Below, piece after piece: positions 47,769-56,753 of a stretch of 64,000 nucleotides of DNA. Within the stretch, counting starts at the first letter, position 1. Each line of letters opens with the position of its first letter. Origin of the DNA: Nocardia niigatensis NBRC 100131 (lineage in GTDB: Bacteria > Actinomycetota > Actinomycetes > Mycobacteriales > Mycobacteriaceae); the NCBI RefSeq assembly GCF_000308655.1, contig NZ_BAGC01000055.1, positions 1-64,000 on the forward strand, read 5' to 3'. The notes below the pieces were generated by a model, which searched no databases, had not been told where the DNA came from, and worked only from the letters and a program-made list of their open reading frames with translations. The position numbers and the translations under genes are program-made.

Positions 47769-48700
47769 CCTCTCTCGCCGAGTCCAATGTCCTCGCTCCG
47801 CTCGGGGCGGAATTCGACACCCTGGCTGCGCTCGAATCCGAGTCCATCCACATCTTCCGCGAGGTGGCGGGTGAGTTCGAGCGGCCGGTGATCCTCTTCT
47901 CCGGCGGCAAGGACTCCACCGTCCTGCTGCACCTGGCGATCAAGGCGTTCTGGCCCGCGCCGCTGCCGTTCGCGCTGCTGCACGTGGACACCGGGCACAA
48001 CCTGCCCGAGGTCCTCGCCTTCCGCGACAAGGTGGTCGAGAAGTACGGCCTGCGACTGCATGTCGCGTCGGTGGAGGACTACCTCGCCGACGGACGCCTG
48101 CAGGAGCGTCCGGACGGCATCCGCAACCCGCTGCAGACCGTGCCGCTGCTGGACGCCATCAACGAGAACCGCTTCGACGCGGTCTTCGGCGGCGGTCGCC
48201 GCGACGAGGAGCGTTCGCGCGCCAAGGAGCGCATCTTCTCGCTGCGTGACGCCTTCGGCCGCTGGGACCCGAAGCGGCAGCGCCCCGAGCTGTGGAATCT
48301 GTACAACGGCCGTCACGCTCCGGGCGAGCACGTGCGCGTGTTCCCGATCTCCAACTGGACCGAACTCGACATCTGGCGCTACATCGCCCGCGAGGACGTG
48401 GAGCTGGCCAGCATCTACTACGCCCACGAGCGCCCGGTGTACCAGCGCGACGGCATGTGGATGACCCCCGGTGTGTGGGGTGGCCCGGCCGAGGGCGAGG
48501 AGCTGCTGATCAAGTCGGTGCGCTATCGCACCGTCGGCGACGGATCCACCACCGGCGCAATCATTTCCGACGCCGCCGACAATGACGCGATCCTCGCCGA
48601 GGTCGCCGCGTCCCGGCTCACCGAACGTGGCGCGACCCGAGGCGACGACCGCGTCTCCGAAGCCGCCATGGAAGACCGCAAGCGAGAGGGTTACTTCTGA
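47765..48700 (+). CDS. cysD: sulfate adenylyltransferase subunit 2
   Basis: The 311-residue PP-loop subunit of ATP sulfurylase forms APS with CysN. PP-loop FSGGKDSTVLLHLA, GGGRRDEERSRAKERIFS and the C-terminal SEAAMEDRKREGYF are diagnostic. Start ATG overlaps the cysH stop (ATGA) and its stop overlaps the cysN ATG by one base, so the three genes are coupled. Confidence 0.96.
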   Translation: MTSLAESNVLAPLGAEFDTLAALESESIHIFREVAGEFERPVILFSGGKDSTVLLHLAIKAFWPAPLPFALLHVDTGHNLPEVLAFRDKVVEKYGLRLHVASVEDYLADGRLQERPDGIRNPLQTVPLLDAINENRFDAVFGGGRRDEERSRAKERIFSLRDAFGRWDPKRQRPELWNLYNGRHAPGEHVRVFPISNWTELDIWRYIAREDVELASIYYAHERPVYQRDGMWMTPGVWGGPAEGEELLIKSVRYRTVGDGSTTGAIISDAADNDAILAEVAASRLTERGATRGDDRVSEAAMEDRKREGYF

Positions 48701-49989
48701 TGTCCGACCTATTGAGACTGGCCACCGCCGGATCGGTCGACGACGGCAAGTCCACCCTGGTCGGACGCCTGCTGTACGACACCAAGTCCGTGCTGGCAGA
48801 CCAGATCGACGCGGTGACCCGCGCCTCGGTCGACAAGGGGCTGTCCACGCCGGACCTGTCGCTGCTGGTGGACGGTCTGCGCGCCGAGCGCGAGCAGGGC
48901 ATCACCATCGACGTGGCGTACCGCTACTTCGCCACGCCCAAGCGGTCTTTCGTGCTCGCCGACACCCCGGGACACGTGCAGTACACCCGCAACACGGTGT
49001 CCGGCGCGTCCACCGCACAGTTGGTGATCCTGCTCGTCGACGCCCGCAAGGGTGTCATCGAGCAGACCCGCCGGCACGCCGCGGTCATGGCGCTGCTGGG
49101 CGTGCCGAAGCTGGTGCTGGCGGTCAACAAGATCGACCTGGTGGACGATCCGGCCGGCGTCTTCGAGAAGATCACCTCCGAATTCGCCGAGCTGACCGCC
49201 AGACTCGGCTGGTCGGCCGACGACGTGCAGGAGATCCCGGTCTCCGCGCTGCACGGTGACAATGTCGCCTCGCGCTCGGAGAACACCCCGTACTACGACG
49301 GTCCCTCGCTCATCGAGCACCTGGAGTCGGTGCCGGTGGACGCGGACGCGCACGGCCGCCACGAAGTGGGCCTGCGCTTCCCGGTGCAGTATGTGATCCG
49401 GCCGCGCACCGCCGAATACCCGGACTACCGCGGCTACGCGGGTCAGGTCGCAGCGGGCCTGGTGTCGAAGGGCGACGAGGTCGTGGTGCTGCCGTCCGGC
49501 ACCCGCACCACCGTCGAGCGCATCGACACCCCGAACGGCGAACTGGCCTCGGCCCAGCCCGGCCGCAGCGTCACCCTGATCCTCGCCGACGACGTGGACG
49601 TCTCGCGCGGTGACGTGATCGCCGCCGCCACCGGCGCCCCCGAGCCGATCGATGCCTTCGACGCCACCGTCTGCTGGCTCGGCGACAAGCCGCTGCGTCC
49701 GGGCGCGCGCCTGCTCCTCAAGCACGGCACCCGCACCACCCAGGCCATCGTCGGCGGACTGCTGGAGCGGTTCGACGAGCAGCACCTGGCCGCCGACCCG
49801 AACCCGGAGTCGCTGTCGCTCAACGACATCGGCCGCATCTCGGTGCGCGTGGCCGACCCGATCGTGGCCGACGACTACAGCGTCAACCGCCACACCGGGT
49901 CGTTCCTGCTGATCGATCCCGCGGGCGGCAACACCCTGGCCGCGGGCCTGGTCGGCGATGCGCTGACCGCGGTCGAAGTCGGGGCCTGA
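48700..49989 (+). CDS. cysN: sulfate adenylyltransferase subunit 1 (GTPase)
   Basis: The 429-residue elongation-factor-like GTPase drives ATP sulfurylase. G1 is GSVDDGKSTLVGRL, G2/effector REQGITIDVAYRYF, G3 DTPGH and G4 NKID, followed by EF-Tu-like domains 2 and 3. There is no fused APS kinase (CysC), unlike the CysNC of M. tuberculosis. With an APS-type CysH next door, PAPS is not needed for sulfite formation. Confidence 0.96.
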   Translation: MSDLLRLATAGSVDDGKSTLVGRLLYDTKSVLADQIDAVTRASVDKGLSTPDLSLLVDGLRAEREQGITIDVAYRYFATPKRSFVLADTPGHVQYTRNTVSGASTAQLVILLVDARKGVIEQTRRHAAVMALLGVPKLVLAVNKIDLVDDPAGVFEKITSEFAELTARLGWSADDVQEIPVSALHGDNVASRSENTPYYDGPSLIEHLESVPVDADAHGRHEVGLRFPVQYVIRPRTAEYPDYRGYAGQVAAGLVSKGDEVVVLPSGTRTTVERIDTPNGELASAQPGRSVTLILADDVDVSRGDVIAAATGAPEPIDAFDATVCWLGDKPLRPGARLLLKHGTRTTQAIVGGLLERFDEQHLAADPNPESLSLNDIGRISVRVADPIVADDYSVNRHTGSFLLIDPAGGNTLAAGLVGDALTAVEVGA

Positions 49990-49990
49990 G

Positions 49991-50866
49991 ATGAATCCGC
50001 CCGGCAACGGCGCAGTTCCGGCCGTCCCGCCGGGCGGAGCGACCCTGTCCACGGTGCGCGGCGGTCCTAGCCGCCCCTTCCGGCTCGCCGACGCGCCCGC
50101 GCTCATCGCGGTGGCGCACGGCAGCCGGGACCCGCGTTCGGCCGCGACCATGCGGGCCGTGGTCGCGCGGATCGCGGTCCAGCGGCCGGATCTCGATGTG
50201 CGCCTGGCGTTCCTGGATCTGAGTACGCCCTCGCTGGATCAGGTCGTGGACGAGGTTGCGGCCGACGGGCATTCGCACGCGGTCGTGGTTCCGCTGCTGC
50301 TGGGCAGCGCCTTTCACGCCCGGGTGGATCTGCCCGGGATGCTGGAGGCCGCCCGCGCCCGGCATCCGCGGCTGCGGCTGACCCAGGCCGAAGTGCTCGG
50401 CCCGGATCCGCATCTGATCATCGCGCTGCGGGATCGGGTGGTGGCGGCCATGACCGCGGACGACCTGCCTGCCCTGACCGATGTCACCTCACCGCACCGC
50501 CTCGGACATCCCCGTCCGCGGTGGGGCATTGCCGTTGCCGCCGTGGGCTCTTCGTCCGCGGCGGCCAATATCCGAACCGGTGACGTGGCGCGCCTGCTGA
50601 CCGCCATGACCGGCTGGGATACCGAAATCTGCTTCGCCACCACCCAGCCCACGGTCGACAGGGCCTTCGCCCGGCTGCGGTCGCGCGGGGCCGAGCGAAT
50701 CCTGGTCGCGCCCTGGTTCCTCGCGCCGGGCCTGCTGACCGACCGGCTGCGCGACGCCCTGCCGAACCTGCCGCACGCCGACACGATCGGCGCGCATCCC
50801 CTGCTGGCCGAGGTGGCGCTGGACCGCTACGCCACCGCCGCGCTGCCGCTCGAACTCTCGGCCTGA
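49991..50866 (+). CDS. sirohydrochlorin chelatase (CbiX/SirB-like)
   Basis: The 291-residue class II chelatase has two CbiX-like halves. His in LIAVAHGSRDPRSAATM and His in LLGSAFHARVDLPG are the metal/tetrapyrrole ligands. In this operon it most likely inserts iron to give siroheme for SirA; cobalt insertion for cobalamin is the other known activity. The position after the cys genes matches Rv2393. The start is one base after the cysN stop, and the N-terminal 35 residues are a low-conservation extension. Confidence 0.92.
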   Translation: MNPPGNGAVPAVPPGGATLSTVRGGPSRPFRLADAPALIAVAHGSRDPRSAATMRAVVARIAVQRPDLDVRLAFLDLSTPSLDQVVDEVAADGHSHAVVVPLLLGSAFHARVDLPGMLEAARARHPRLRLTQAEVLGPDPHLIIALRDRVVAAMTADDLPALTDVTSPHRLGHPRPRWGIAVAAVGSSSAAANIRTGDVARLLTAMTGWDTEICFATTQPTVDRAFARLRSRGAERILVAPWFLAPGLLTDRLRDALPNLPHADTIGAHPLLAEVALDRYATAALPLELSA

Positions 50867-50872
50867 GACCGA

Positions 50873-51580
50873 TCAGCGCTGCTGGGCGCCGACCTCCGGG
50901 ATGGGGAGATACGGGATCAGCGAGTGAGCGAGATTGGTGATGGTCAAGGACTGCAACCAGACTCGGCCCGGACCGGTCAGCGCGGCGAGGAACAGGCCGT
51001 CGCCGCCGAAGAGGACATTGCGAATGCCCTTGACCATGGTGATGTCGAAATTCACCGAGGCATCGAACAATCCGACGTGGCCGGGGTGCACGCGCAGGGT
51101 CTCCCCCGCGGCCAGATCGTAGTGGATCACCTCGCCGGAGAGCTCCACCCAGGCATAGCCGTCACCGCTGAGGCGCTGCAGCGTGAAGCCCGCGCCACCG
51201 AAGATGCCCGCACCGAGGCGGCGCTGGAAGCTCAGCGCCACCCGGATATCGCCCGCGGCGCAGAGAAATCCGTGTCGGTGCACCAGGTATTCGCGGTCCT
51301 TGCCGATCGGTATGGGCAGTATCTGGCCGGGGAGCTTGGCGGCGAAGGCGACGCGGCCGGGCTCGCGGTGGGCGGTGTACTCGGTCATGAACAGGCCCGC
51401 CCCCGCCATGGCGCGGCGCACCGCGCCGAAGACGCCGCCCGCGGCGCCGCGGGTGGAGGTGCTCATGCGGATGGCGTCGGTCATCCAGGAGAGCTGGCCG
51501 GCCTCGGCGATGAGCCGGTCACCGGGATCGAGTGCGACCTCCAGCACCGGCATCACGGTGCCGCGAATCCTGGCGTCCAT
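50873..51580 (-). CDS. AIM24/TIGR00266-family protein
   Basis: The 235-residue beta-rich protein of the AIM24 family has VLEVALDPGDRLIAEAGQLSWM, TRGAAGGVFGAVRRAMAGAGLFMTEYTA, GAGFTLQRLSGDGYAWVELSGEVIHYDLAAGETLRVHPGHVGLFDASV and LTGPGRVWLQSL. The biochemical role in bacteria is unknown. The ATG at 51580 follows GGGAGT. It converges on the chelatase gene with 6 bp between stops. Confidence 0.92.
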   Translation of the reverse strand: MDARIRGTVMPVLEVALDPGDRLIAEAGQLSWMTDAIRMSTSTRGAAGGVFGAVRRAMAGAGLFMTEYTAHREPGRVAFAAKLPGQILPIPIGKDREYLVHRHGFLCAAGDIRVALSFQRRLGAGIFGGAGFTLQRLSGDGYAWVELSGEVIHYDLAAGETLRVHPGHVGLFDASVNFDITMVKGIRNVLFGGDGLFLAALTGPGRVWLQSLTITNLAHSLIPYLPIPEVGAQQR

Positions 51581-51678
51581 CAGGTACTCCCCTCCCGCGC
51601 ACGACAACTCACACCAGTGTGCCCCGGCGCCCGCCGCCGCGGGATCGTTGCCGACTTGCCACCCGGACCATCTTTTTA

Positions 51679-51697
51679 GTAGTTTAGGCTTCCCTTA
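51679..51697 (+). promoter_or_regulatory. IdeR/DtxR-type iron box
   Basis: The 19-bp site GTAGTTTAGGCTTCCCTTA matches the iron-box consensus TWAGGTTAGSCTWACCTWA at about 14 of 19 positions by hand alignment, including the TTAGGCT and CCTTA cores. It lies 20 bp upstream of the following membrane protein start. Confidence 0.55.
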
Positions 51698-51716
51698 CTT
51701 GATAGAAGGCTCAGCC

Positions 51717-52283
51717 ATGCTCCAGACCAGTGACGCCCGGTACCACACCGGCGCGGCGGGACTACCGCACGATTCGTGGCGAATCGTTTCCGCCGCGGCG
51801 CTGCTGGCCACCGGAACCCTCGCGGCCGCCGTCTGGATCGCCGCTCACGTCACCACCAGCCCCGCCGTGCACACCGGCGGACTGTTCGTTCACCTGGCCT
51901 CGCTGGTGGTGGGCTTCGGCGGAGTGCTCATGGCAGACTCCTTCGTCCTGCGGTGGGCCGCAGGACGTCTCGGCCTGGCCGAGACCCTGCGGGCGGTCGG
52001 CCGACTGCACGCGCCGATCTGGCTGGGCCTGGCCGGACTGGTCGCCAGCGGCTGCGTCCTGGAACCGAACCTCGCCTCCACCATGACCCGCACCAAACTG
52101 GCGCTGGTACTGGTTCTGACGCTCAACGGGATTCAGGCCTGTGCGCTGAACCGCCGGCTGAAGGCCCGCGGCGACATCCCGCTCACGCCACGACTCCTGG
52201 CCTGGGGCGCGGCCACCGGACTGGTGTCGCAGCTGTGCTGGTGGGGCGCGACCGCCATCGGCTTCCTCAACGCACAACACTGA
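51717..52283 (+). CDS. predicted iron-regulated membrane protein
   Basis: The 188-residue protein has five predicted membrane helices, at about residues 22-44, 52-76, 94-115, 122-140 and 158-182. His residues lie in or near helices (VHTGGLFVHLASLVVGF, GRLHAPIWLGLAG), as in haem- or metal-binding CopD/DUF2214-like membrane proteins. I do not recognise a firm family. The iron box just upstream suggests expression under iron limitation. The ATG at 51717 is chosen because a longer in-frame extension would run through the AIM24 gene end and the box. Confidence 0.75.
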   Translation: MLQTSDARYHTGAAGLPHDSWRIVSAAALLATGTLAAAVWIAAHVTTSPAVHTGGLFVHLASLVVGFGGVLMADSFVLRWAAGRLGLAETLRAVGRLHAPIWLGLAGLVASGCVLEPNLASTMTRTKLALVLVLTLNGIQACALNRRLKARGDIPLTPRLLAWGAATGLVSQLCWWGATAIGFLNAQH

Positions 52284-52307
52284 ACGACGGCCCGATACGC
52301 TGGGCGA

Positions 52308-52955
52308 ATGATCAAGGCTGCGGTATTCGATGTGGGTGAGACGCTGATCGACGAGACGCGCATCTGGTGCCGCTGGGCCGACCGGCTCGGCGTGCCGCGC
52401 TTCGCGTTCCTGGGTGTGATCGGCGGCATGGCGGCCGCCGGGCGGCCCCTCACCGACGCCTTCGATCTGGTGCGGCCGGGCCTCGATCTGGAGGCCGAGC
52501 AGATCGCGTGGGCCGCCGAGGAACCGGACAGCCTGCGCAACAACTTCGACGCCGACGACCTCTACCCGGATGTGCGGCGGGCGCTGGGCGAGCTGCGGGC
52601 GCGCGGCGTCACCGTGATCATCGCCGGAAACCAGCCGCCGCAGGCGAAGTCGGCGCTGGAGCGGATGGCGCTGCCGGTGGACGCGGTGTACACCTCGGCC
52701 GAATGGGCGCTGGAGAAACCGGATCCCGAGTTCTTCACCCGGGTCGCGGAGGTGACGGGGGTCGTACCCGGCGAGATCTGCTATGTCGGGGACCGGGTCG
52801 ACAATGACGTGCTGCCGGTCCTGGCCGCGGGGATGATGCCGGTGCTCATCCGGCGCGGGCCCTGGGGTTATCTGACCGCCGAACAGCCGGAGGCGGCGCG
52901 GGCCACGGTCATCGATGGACTCGACGAGCTGCCGGAGTTGCTCGCACCCGCCTGA
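52308..52955 (+). CDS. HAD-family hydrolase
   Basis: The 215-residue haloacid-dehalogenase-fold phosphatase has motif I FDVGETLIDE (nucleophile Asp usually first; here D-x-G-E-T, the second Asp replaced by Glu), motif III Lys in EKPDPEFFTRV and motif IV YVGDRVDNDVLP. The cap is of the C1 type. The Asp-to-Glu change at the general-acid position may slow phosphatase activity. The substrate is unknown. Confidence 0.9.
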   Translation: MIKAAVFDVGETLIDETRIWCRWADRLGVPRFAFLGVIGGMAAAGRPLTDAFDLVRPGLDLEAEQIAWAAEEPDSLRNNFDADDLYPDVRRALGELRARGVTVIIAGNQPPQAKSALERMALPVDAVYTSAEWALEKPDPEFFTRVAEVTGVVPGEICYVGDRVDNDVLPVLAAGMMPVLIRRGPWGYLTAEQPEAARATVIDGLDELPELLAPA

Positions 52956-52964
52956 TTCGATCTA

Positions 52965-53039
52965 TATGACACATCAAGCGTGACGGCCGCTTTCCGCCAG
53001 CGGCCACCCCTCCCGCGGCGTTGACTATGACGCGTCAAC
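52965..53039 (+). promoter_or_regulatory. paired operator-like sites upstream of the SDR gene
   Basis: TATGACACATCA (52965-52976) and TATGACGCGTCA (53026-53037) are direct copies 61 bp apart. The second contains the perfect 10-bp palindrome TGACGCGTCA and is itself framed by GTTGAC (53020-53025) and GTCAAC (53034-53039). This looks like a repressor region for the gene starting at 53072. Confidence 0.5.
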
Positions 53040-53071
53040 GAAAACCGCTCTACCACAAGGGGACCACAGTC

Positions 53072-53836
53072 ATGACGGATGCACGATTCGATGGCAAGGT
53101 TGTTCTGATCACCGGCGCCACCTCGGGAGTCGGCGCGGCCGTCGCACGACGGATCGCCGCCGAGGGCGGGAGCGTGGTACTCGGAGCACGCGGCAAGGAT
53201 GCCGGTGACCGGATGGCGGCGGAGCTGCGCGCCGCGGGCGGACGGGCGCTGTTCGTGCCTGCCGACGTCACCGTCGAAGCCGACGTGGAGCGACTCACCG
53301 CGGCCGCGATCACCGAATTCGGCCGTCTGGACGCGGCTTTCAACAATGCCGGCGCGGTCAATGCCTTCGGACCGGTGCAGCACATCGACGAGACCGGGTG
53401 GCGAGCGGATCTGGAACTCAACCTCACCGCCGTCTATTACGGCCTGCGTCACCAGGTTCCGGCGCTGACCGCTTCCGGTGGCGGCGCGATCCTCAACAAT
53501 GCCTCCAACCTCGGCGTCGTCGGTATGGCGCAGGTCGCGCCCTATGTCGCCGCCAAACACGGTGTGGTGGGCCTGACCCGGGCCGTCGCCATGGAAACCG
53601 CCGAGCAGGCCATTCGCGTCAACGCCCTGGTCTCCGGCGCGGTCGACACGCCCGCCTTCCGCGCTTCCATGGGCGCCACCCCGGAGGGTGAGGCCGCCAT
53701 CGCCGCCCTGCACCCCCTCGGCCGCATCGCCCGGCCCGAGGAAATCGCCGCCTTCTGCGCCTACCTGCTCAGCGACGAGGCGAGCTTCATCACCGGCGCG
53801 GCCCTCGCCATCGACGGCGGCTTCACCGCCCGCTGA
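53072..53836 (+). CDS. short-chain dehydrogenase/reductase
   Basis: The 254-residue classical SDR has cofactor motif TGATSGVGAAVA, NNAGAVN, catalytic Ser in NNASNLGVVG and YxxxK as YVAAKHG, with C-terminal GAALAIDGGFTAR. The cofactor is probably NAD(H)- or NADP(H)-dependent, and the substrate is unknown. ATG 53072 has AAGGGG ten bases upstream; an upstream ATG would lie in the operator region. Confidence 0.93.
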   Translation: MTDARFDGKVVLITGATSGVGAAVARRIAAEGGSVVLGARGKDAGDRMAAELRAAGGRALFVPADVTVEADVERLTAAAITEFGRLDAAFNNAGAVNAFGPVQHIDETGWRADLELNLTAVYYGLRHQVPALTASGGGAILNNASNLGVVGMAQVAPYVAAKHGVVGLTRAVAMETAEQAIRVNALVSGAVDTPAFRASMGATPEGEAAIAALHPLGRIARPEEIAAFCAYLLSDEASFITGAALAIDGGFTAR

Positions 53837-54471
53837 CCTCGACCCGCGACCGGCCCACCACCGCGCCCCGGCACGGGAAACGCGTTGTGGGCCGGTCACT
53901 TTCGACGAGGAGGAAGCGGAACCCGCAGGTCCCCATTCGCCCCCACTCCCTCACCATCGATCGATGCGGACGGGCCCGCGCTCGCCCGGGCCCGGGGACG
54001 AGGTGGGGCGGGTAGGTCAGTCCCACCGGCTACCCTCGTCACCGTGGGGAGCGGGCCGATGGTGAAACCCCACCGCTCGACCTCCCTGGCGTACGGGACG
54101 ACATGGCCGGTCAGGGATTCGCCCGAAATCCCTCGCTCACAACGGTTCGGACCGATCGCCCGGCCTCCGTCTACCGGATGCCGCCCACCGAAGACCAACG
54201 CCGCTAACGCCATGGCAGCCGGATCGGCTACCTGCGGAGACAACAACGGAGCCGGGGACCGCTGCGGCTCGGGCCGCGTGTGGCGGGTGCACCGCGAACG
54301 CACGGGGTGTGCGGGCTCGCCGTCCCGCATGAAGGCGACGTTGGTCCGCTCAGGTCGGAATCGTTGCCGCCCTCAGGCATCGGTGGAACGAGTGAAGACT
54401 GCGAATCCATCAGAGCGAGAACGTTGTTCCTGTCTGTCACCGGCCGACGAGGTAGACAGTGCCGCCGGGGA
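53837..54471. other. intergenic stretch, no gene recognised
   Basis: About 635 bp between the SDR and the Hsp70-like gene. Open frames exist on both strands but none has family features, a good ribosome site or a typical third-position pattern that I can recognise. Confidence 0.5.
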
Positions 54472-56643
54472 TCAGTGGTGGCCACCTCCGCCCTTGCCGC
54501 CGCCACCCATGCCGCCACCCATTCCCCCGCCGCCCATGCCGCCGTGGCTGCCGCCGGGCGTGGAACCGCCGGGGCTGCCCATGCCGCCCTTCGGCGCGCC
54601 GCCGCCGTAGGCGCCGCCGGTGTTGGCGCCGCCGGACTTGGTGCCGCCTCCGGTCACGCCACCCGGGCTGCCCGCGCCGGGGTTCGAGCCGCCGGGAGAT
54701 GTTGCGCCGATATGGCTTCCACCGGGATTGGAGCCACCCGGGTTGGAGCCGCCGGGGTTCGAGCCACCCGGGTTGGAGCCGCCGGGGTTCGAGCCACCCG
54801 GGTTGGAGCCGCCAGGGTTCGAGCCACCCGGGTTGGAGCCACCAGGGTTCGAGCCACCCGGGTTGGAGCCACCAGGGTTCGAGCCACCCGGGTTGGAGCC
54901 ACCAGGGTTCGACCCGCCCGGGTTCGGGCCACCGGGATTTGTTCCGCCATGGGTTGATCCGCCCGGCGCGCCGCCACCTGTGTTGGCGCCCACCGGATCA
55001 CCGGTTGCACCGCCGTCAGGGGTGGAGGTACCCGGGTTGCCGCCGGTCGACGTGCCGGGTTTGGAGCCGCCGGAGGTCGAGCCGCCTGTGGTTCCGTCGC
55101 CGGAGGTTGTTCCACCAGGGGTGCCGGGCTGGGTTCCGCCCGAGGTACTTCCGGGAGTCGTGCCGCCGGGCTGCCCACTGCCGGGCTGACCCGCGCCAGG
55201 CTGACCCGCACCAGGCTGAGTGCCGGGTTGCGCTGCGCCGGGGATGGTTCCGGGGACGGTGCCCGGGGCGCTGACCTTGGGGATCACGCCGGAGCCCGAG
55301 CCGACATGCCAGCCCGGGAAGGCCGGGTTCTGGAACGGGACGGGGTTGGTGAACTGCGCGGGGTTGCCGTAGGTGGTGACGACCGGGGCTGTGACAGTGC
55401 GGGTTTCGCAGTGGTTGCCGCCGCCGGTGGAGTCGAGGGGGTGGCCGTTGACCCAGGTGGGGGTGACGGTCGAGGCCAGCGGGGAGTAGGCGCGGACGGC
55501 GGCCATGGTGGCGATGGCGTGGGAGCGGGTGCCGGGCGGGGCGCCGACGTCGTCGAGGATGACATCGCCGGTGCCGAGGGCCGTGGTGCCCGCGGGCGGG
55601 TCGGCGGGTTCGGGGGCGGCCTGCAGTCCGGGCGGTTCGGCGACGGGCCCGCCGAGCACCGTGGCGGCGGACATGGCCAGCGCGGAAGCCACTGCGGCGC
55701 CGGAGATCACGGCCGCGCGGGGGGCGTATCGGGCGATGGCGGAGCCGGTGTCGATGCTGTGAAAGGCGGCGATGGACGCACCCACCGCAACCGTGTTCGC
55801 CGGGTCGGGCGACATGACGACCGGCAGGCCCAGGTCGGCGAGCACGCGGGCCACCTCGGCGGGGCGGGCCGCACCGCCGATCAGCAGGACCCGGTCGATC
55901 TCCTCCATGTGCAGTCCGGCTCTGTGCACGACCGACCGCACCAACCGTAGTGAATTGCGAATGTGCCAGCTGCGCAGGCGATTCGTGTCGGCGGCGGGCA
56001 CCACGGCCGAGACGGGCTCGGTCGATCCGGGGGCGATGCTGCGCGCGTAGCGGGCGAGCAGGGTGCCCAGCGGCCGGCCGCCGTAGTCGTACGAGCGTTC
56101 GGCGCGCCCGAGGATGCCGCGCTCGTCGCGATCGGATTCGGTGCGCACCACGGCGATGTCGAGGGCATTGCCGCCGAGGTCGTAGACCAGTGTGAGCCCG
56201 GATTCGGAGATGCCGTATTCCGCGTCGAGCCATTCCACGGCCGCTACCGGTTCGGGCATGAGCGTGACGTCCGCGGCACCGGACCAGTCCAGCGCCCGCC
56301 GCAGCCGGGTGACTTGCTTGTCCGAATAGCAAGCGGGATAAGTGGATACGGCGGGGGCTTCGGGGGCATTGGTCTCGATGAGCCCGTTCACCACGGCCGC
56401 CACCAGGTCCGCGGGGGACCAGATGCGGCCGCTGATGACCACCGGATCCGGCTCGGTGGTGAGATCGGCGAAGTCGGTGACCACCGGGGCGAAGCGGGGA
56501 ATCCCCCCGATCTGTGGGCCACCGGCGCTGTCGAAGGTGACGGCGGTCCGGCGAACGCGCACCGCGGGCCGGATGCGATCACCGGCCGTGGTCGCCCAGA
56601 CAGAGTTCACTGTGCCGATGCTCATGCCAAAGCCAACTGTCAT
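54472..56643 (-). CDS. Hsp70-like protein with collagen-like Gly-rich tail
   Basis: The 723-residue protein has an N-terminal Hsp70-type nucleotide-binding domain (about 1-310): GFGMSIGTVNSVWA resembles the phosphate-1 loop, LVYDLGGNALDIAVVR the phosphate-2 loop and VLLIGGAARPAEVARVLADLGLPV the adenosine motif. A hydrophobic segment follows (about 318-341, AAVISGAAVASALAMSAATVL), then a Pro-rich linker. The last about 260 residues are low-complexity, with a GGSNP pentapeptide array and ending in Gly/Met/His. No substrate-binding domain is present. Actinobacteria have several such Hsp70-like proteins of unknown role; the membrane segment suggests the tail is outside the cell. Confidence 0.9.
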   Translation of the reverse strand: MTVGFGMSIGTVNSVWATTAGDRIRPAVRVRRTAVTFDSAGGPQIGGIPRFAPVVTDFADLTTEPDPVVISGRIWSPADLVAAVVNGLIETNAPEAPAVSTYPACYSDKQVTRLRRALDWSGAADVTLMPEPVAAVEWLDAEYGISESGLTLVYDLGGNALDIAVVRTESDRDERGILGRAERSYDYGGRPLGTLLARYARSIAPGSTEPVSAVVPAADTNRLRSWHIRNSLRLVRSVVHRAGLHMEEIDRVLLIGGAARPAEVARVLADLGLPVVMSPDPANTVAVGASIAAFHSIDTGSAIARYAPRAAVISGAAVASALAMSAATVLGGPVAEPPGLQAAPEPADPPAGTTALGTGDVILDDVGAPPGTRSHAIATMAAVRAYSPLASTVTPTWVNGHPLDSTGGGNHCETRTVTAPVVTTYGNPAQFTNPVPFQNPAFPGWHVGSGSGVIPKVSAPGTVPGTIPGAAQPGTQPGAGQPGAGQPGSGQPGGTTPGSTSGGTQPGTPGGTTSGDGTTGGSTSGGSKPGTSTGGNPGTSTPDGGATGDPVGANTGGGAPGGSTHGGTNPGGPNPGGSNPGGSNPGGSNPGGSNPGGSNPGGSNPGGSNPGGSNPGGSNPGGSNPGGSNPGGSNPGGSNPGGSHIGATSPGGSNPGAGSPGGVTGGGTKSGGANTGGAYGGGAPKGGMGSPGGSTPGGSHGGMGGGGMGGGMGGGGKGGGGHH
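54717..54926 (-). repeat. 15/30-bp tandem repeat encoding GGSNP units
   Basis: About 13 consecutive 15-bp units form a higher 30-bp period. Units differ mainly at a G/A position and in GGTTGGAG versus GGTTCGAG. The array is in frame within the Hsp70-like gene and is a likely site of copy-number change. Confidence 0.9.
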
Positions 56644-56723
56644 TTGCTATCCCGTCAACGCACCGAGACCACGGCCCACGGGCGTACCAACCATGTGGTC
56701 GCGGTCGTTTTCCAAACAGCGCG

Positions 56724-56753
56724 TTCAGGTTAGCTGGCGATTGCGTACCTGAA
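56724..56753. promoter_or_regulatory. inverted repeat upstream of the Hsp70-like gene
   Basis: TTCAGGT (56724-56730) and ACCTGAA (56747-56753) form a perfect 7-bp dyad with a 16-bp spacer, about 80 bp upstream of the gene start. It is a possible operator; no regulator is known. Confidence 0.35.

Noticed and set aside
54717..54926. Possible CRISPR array (regular 30-bp period)
   Set aside because: Units are contiguous with no unique spacers and are in frame inside a coding sequence.
54620..55189. Plus-strand frame of PPGLEPPGFE-type repeats
   Set aside because: It is the mirror translation of the GGSNP array in the Hsp70-like gene.
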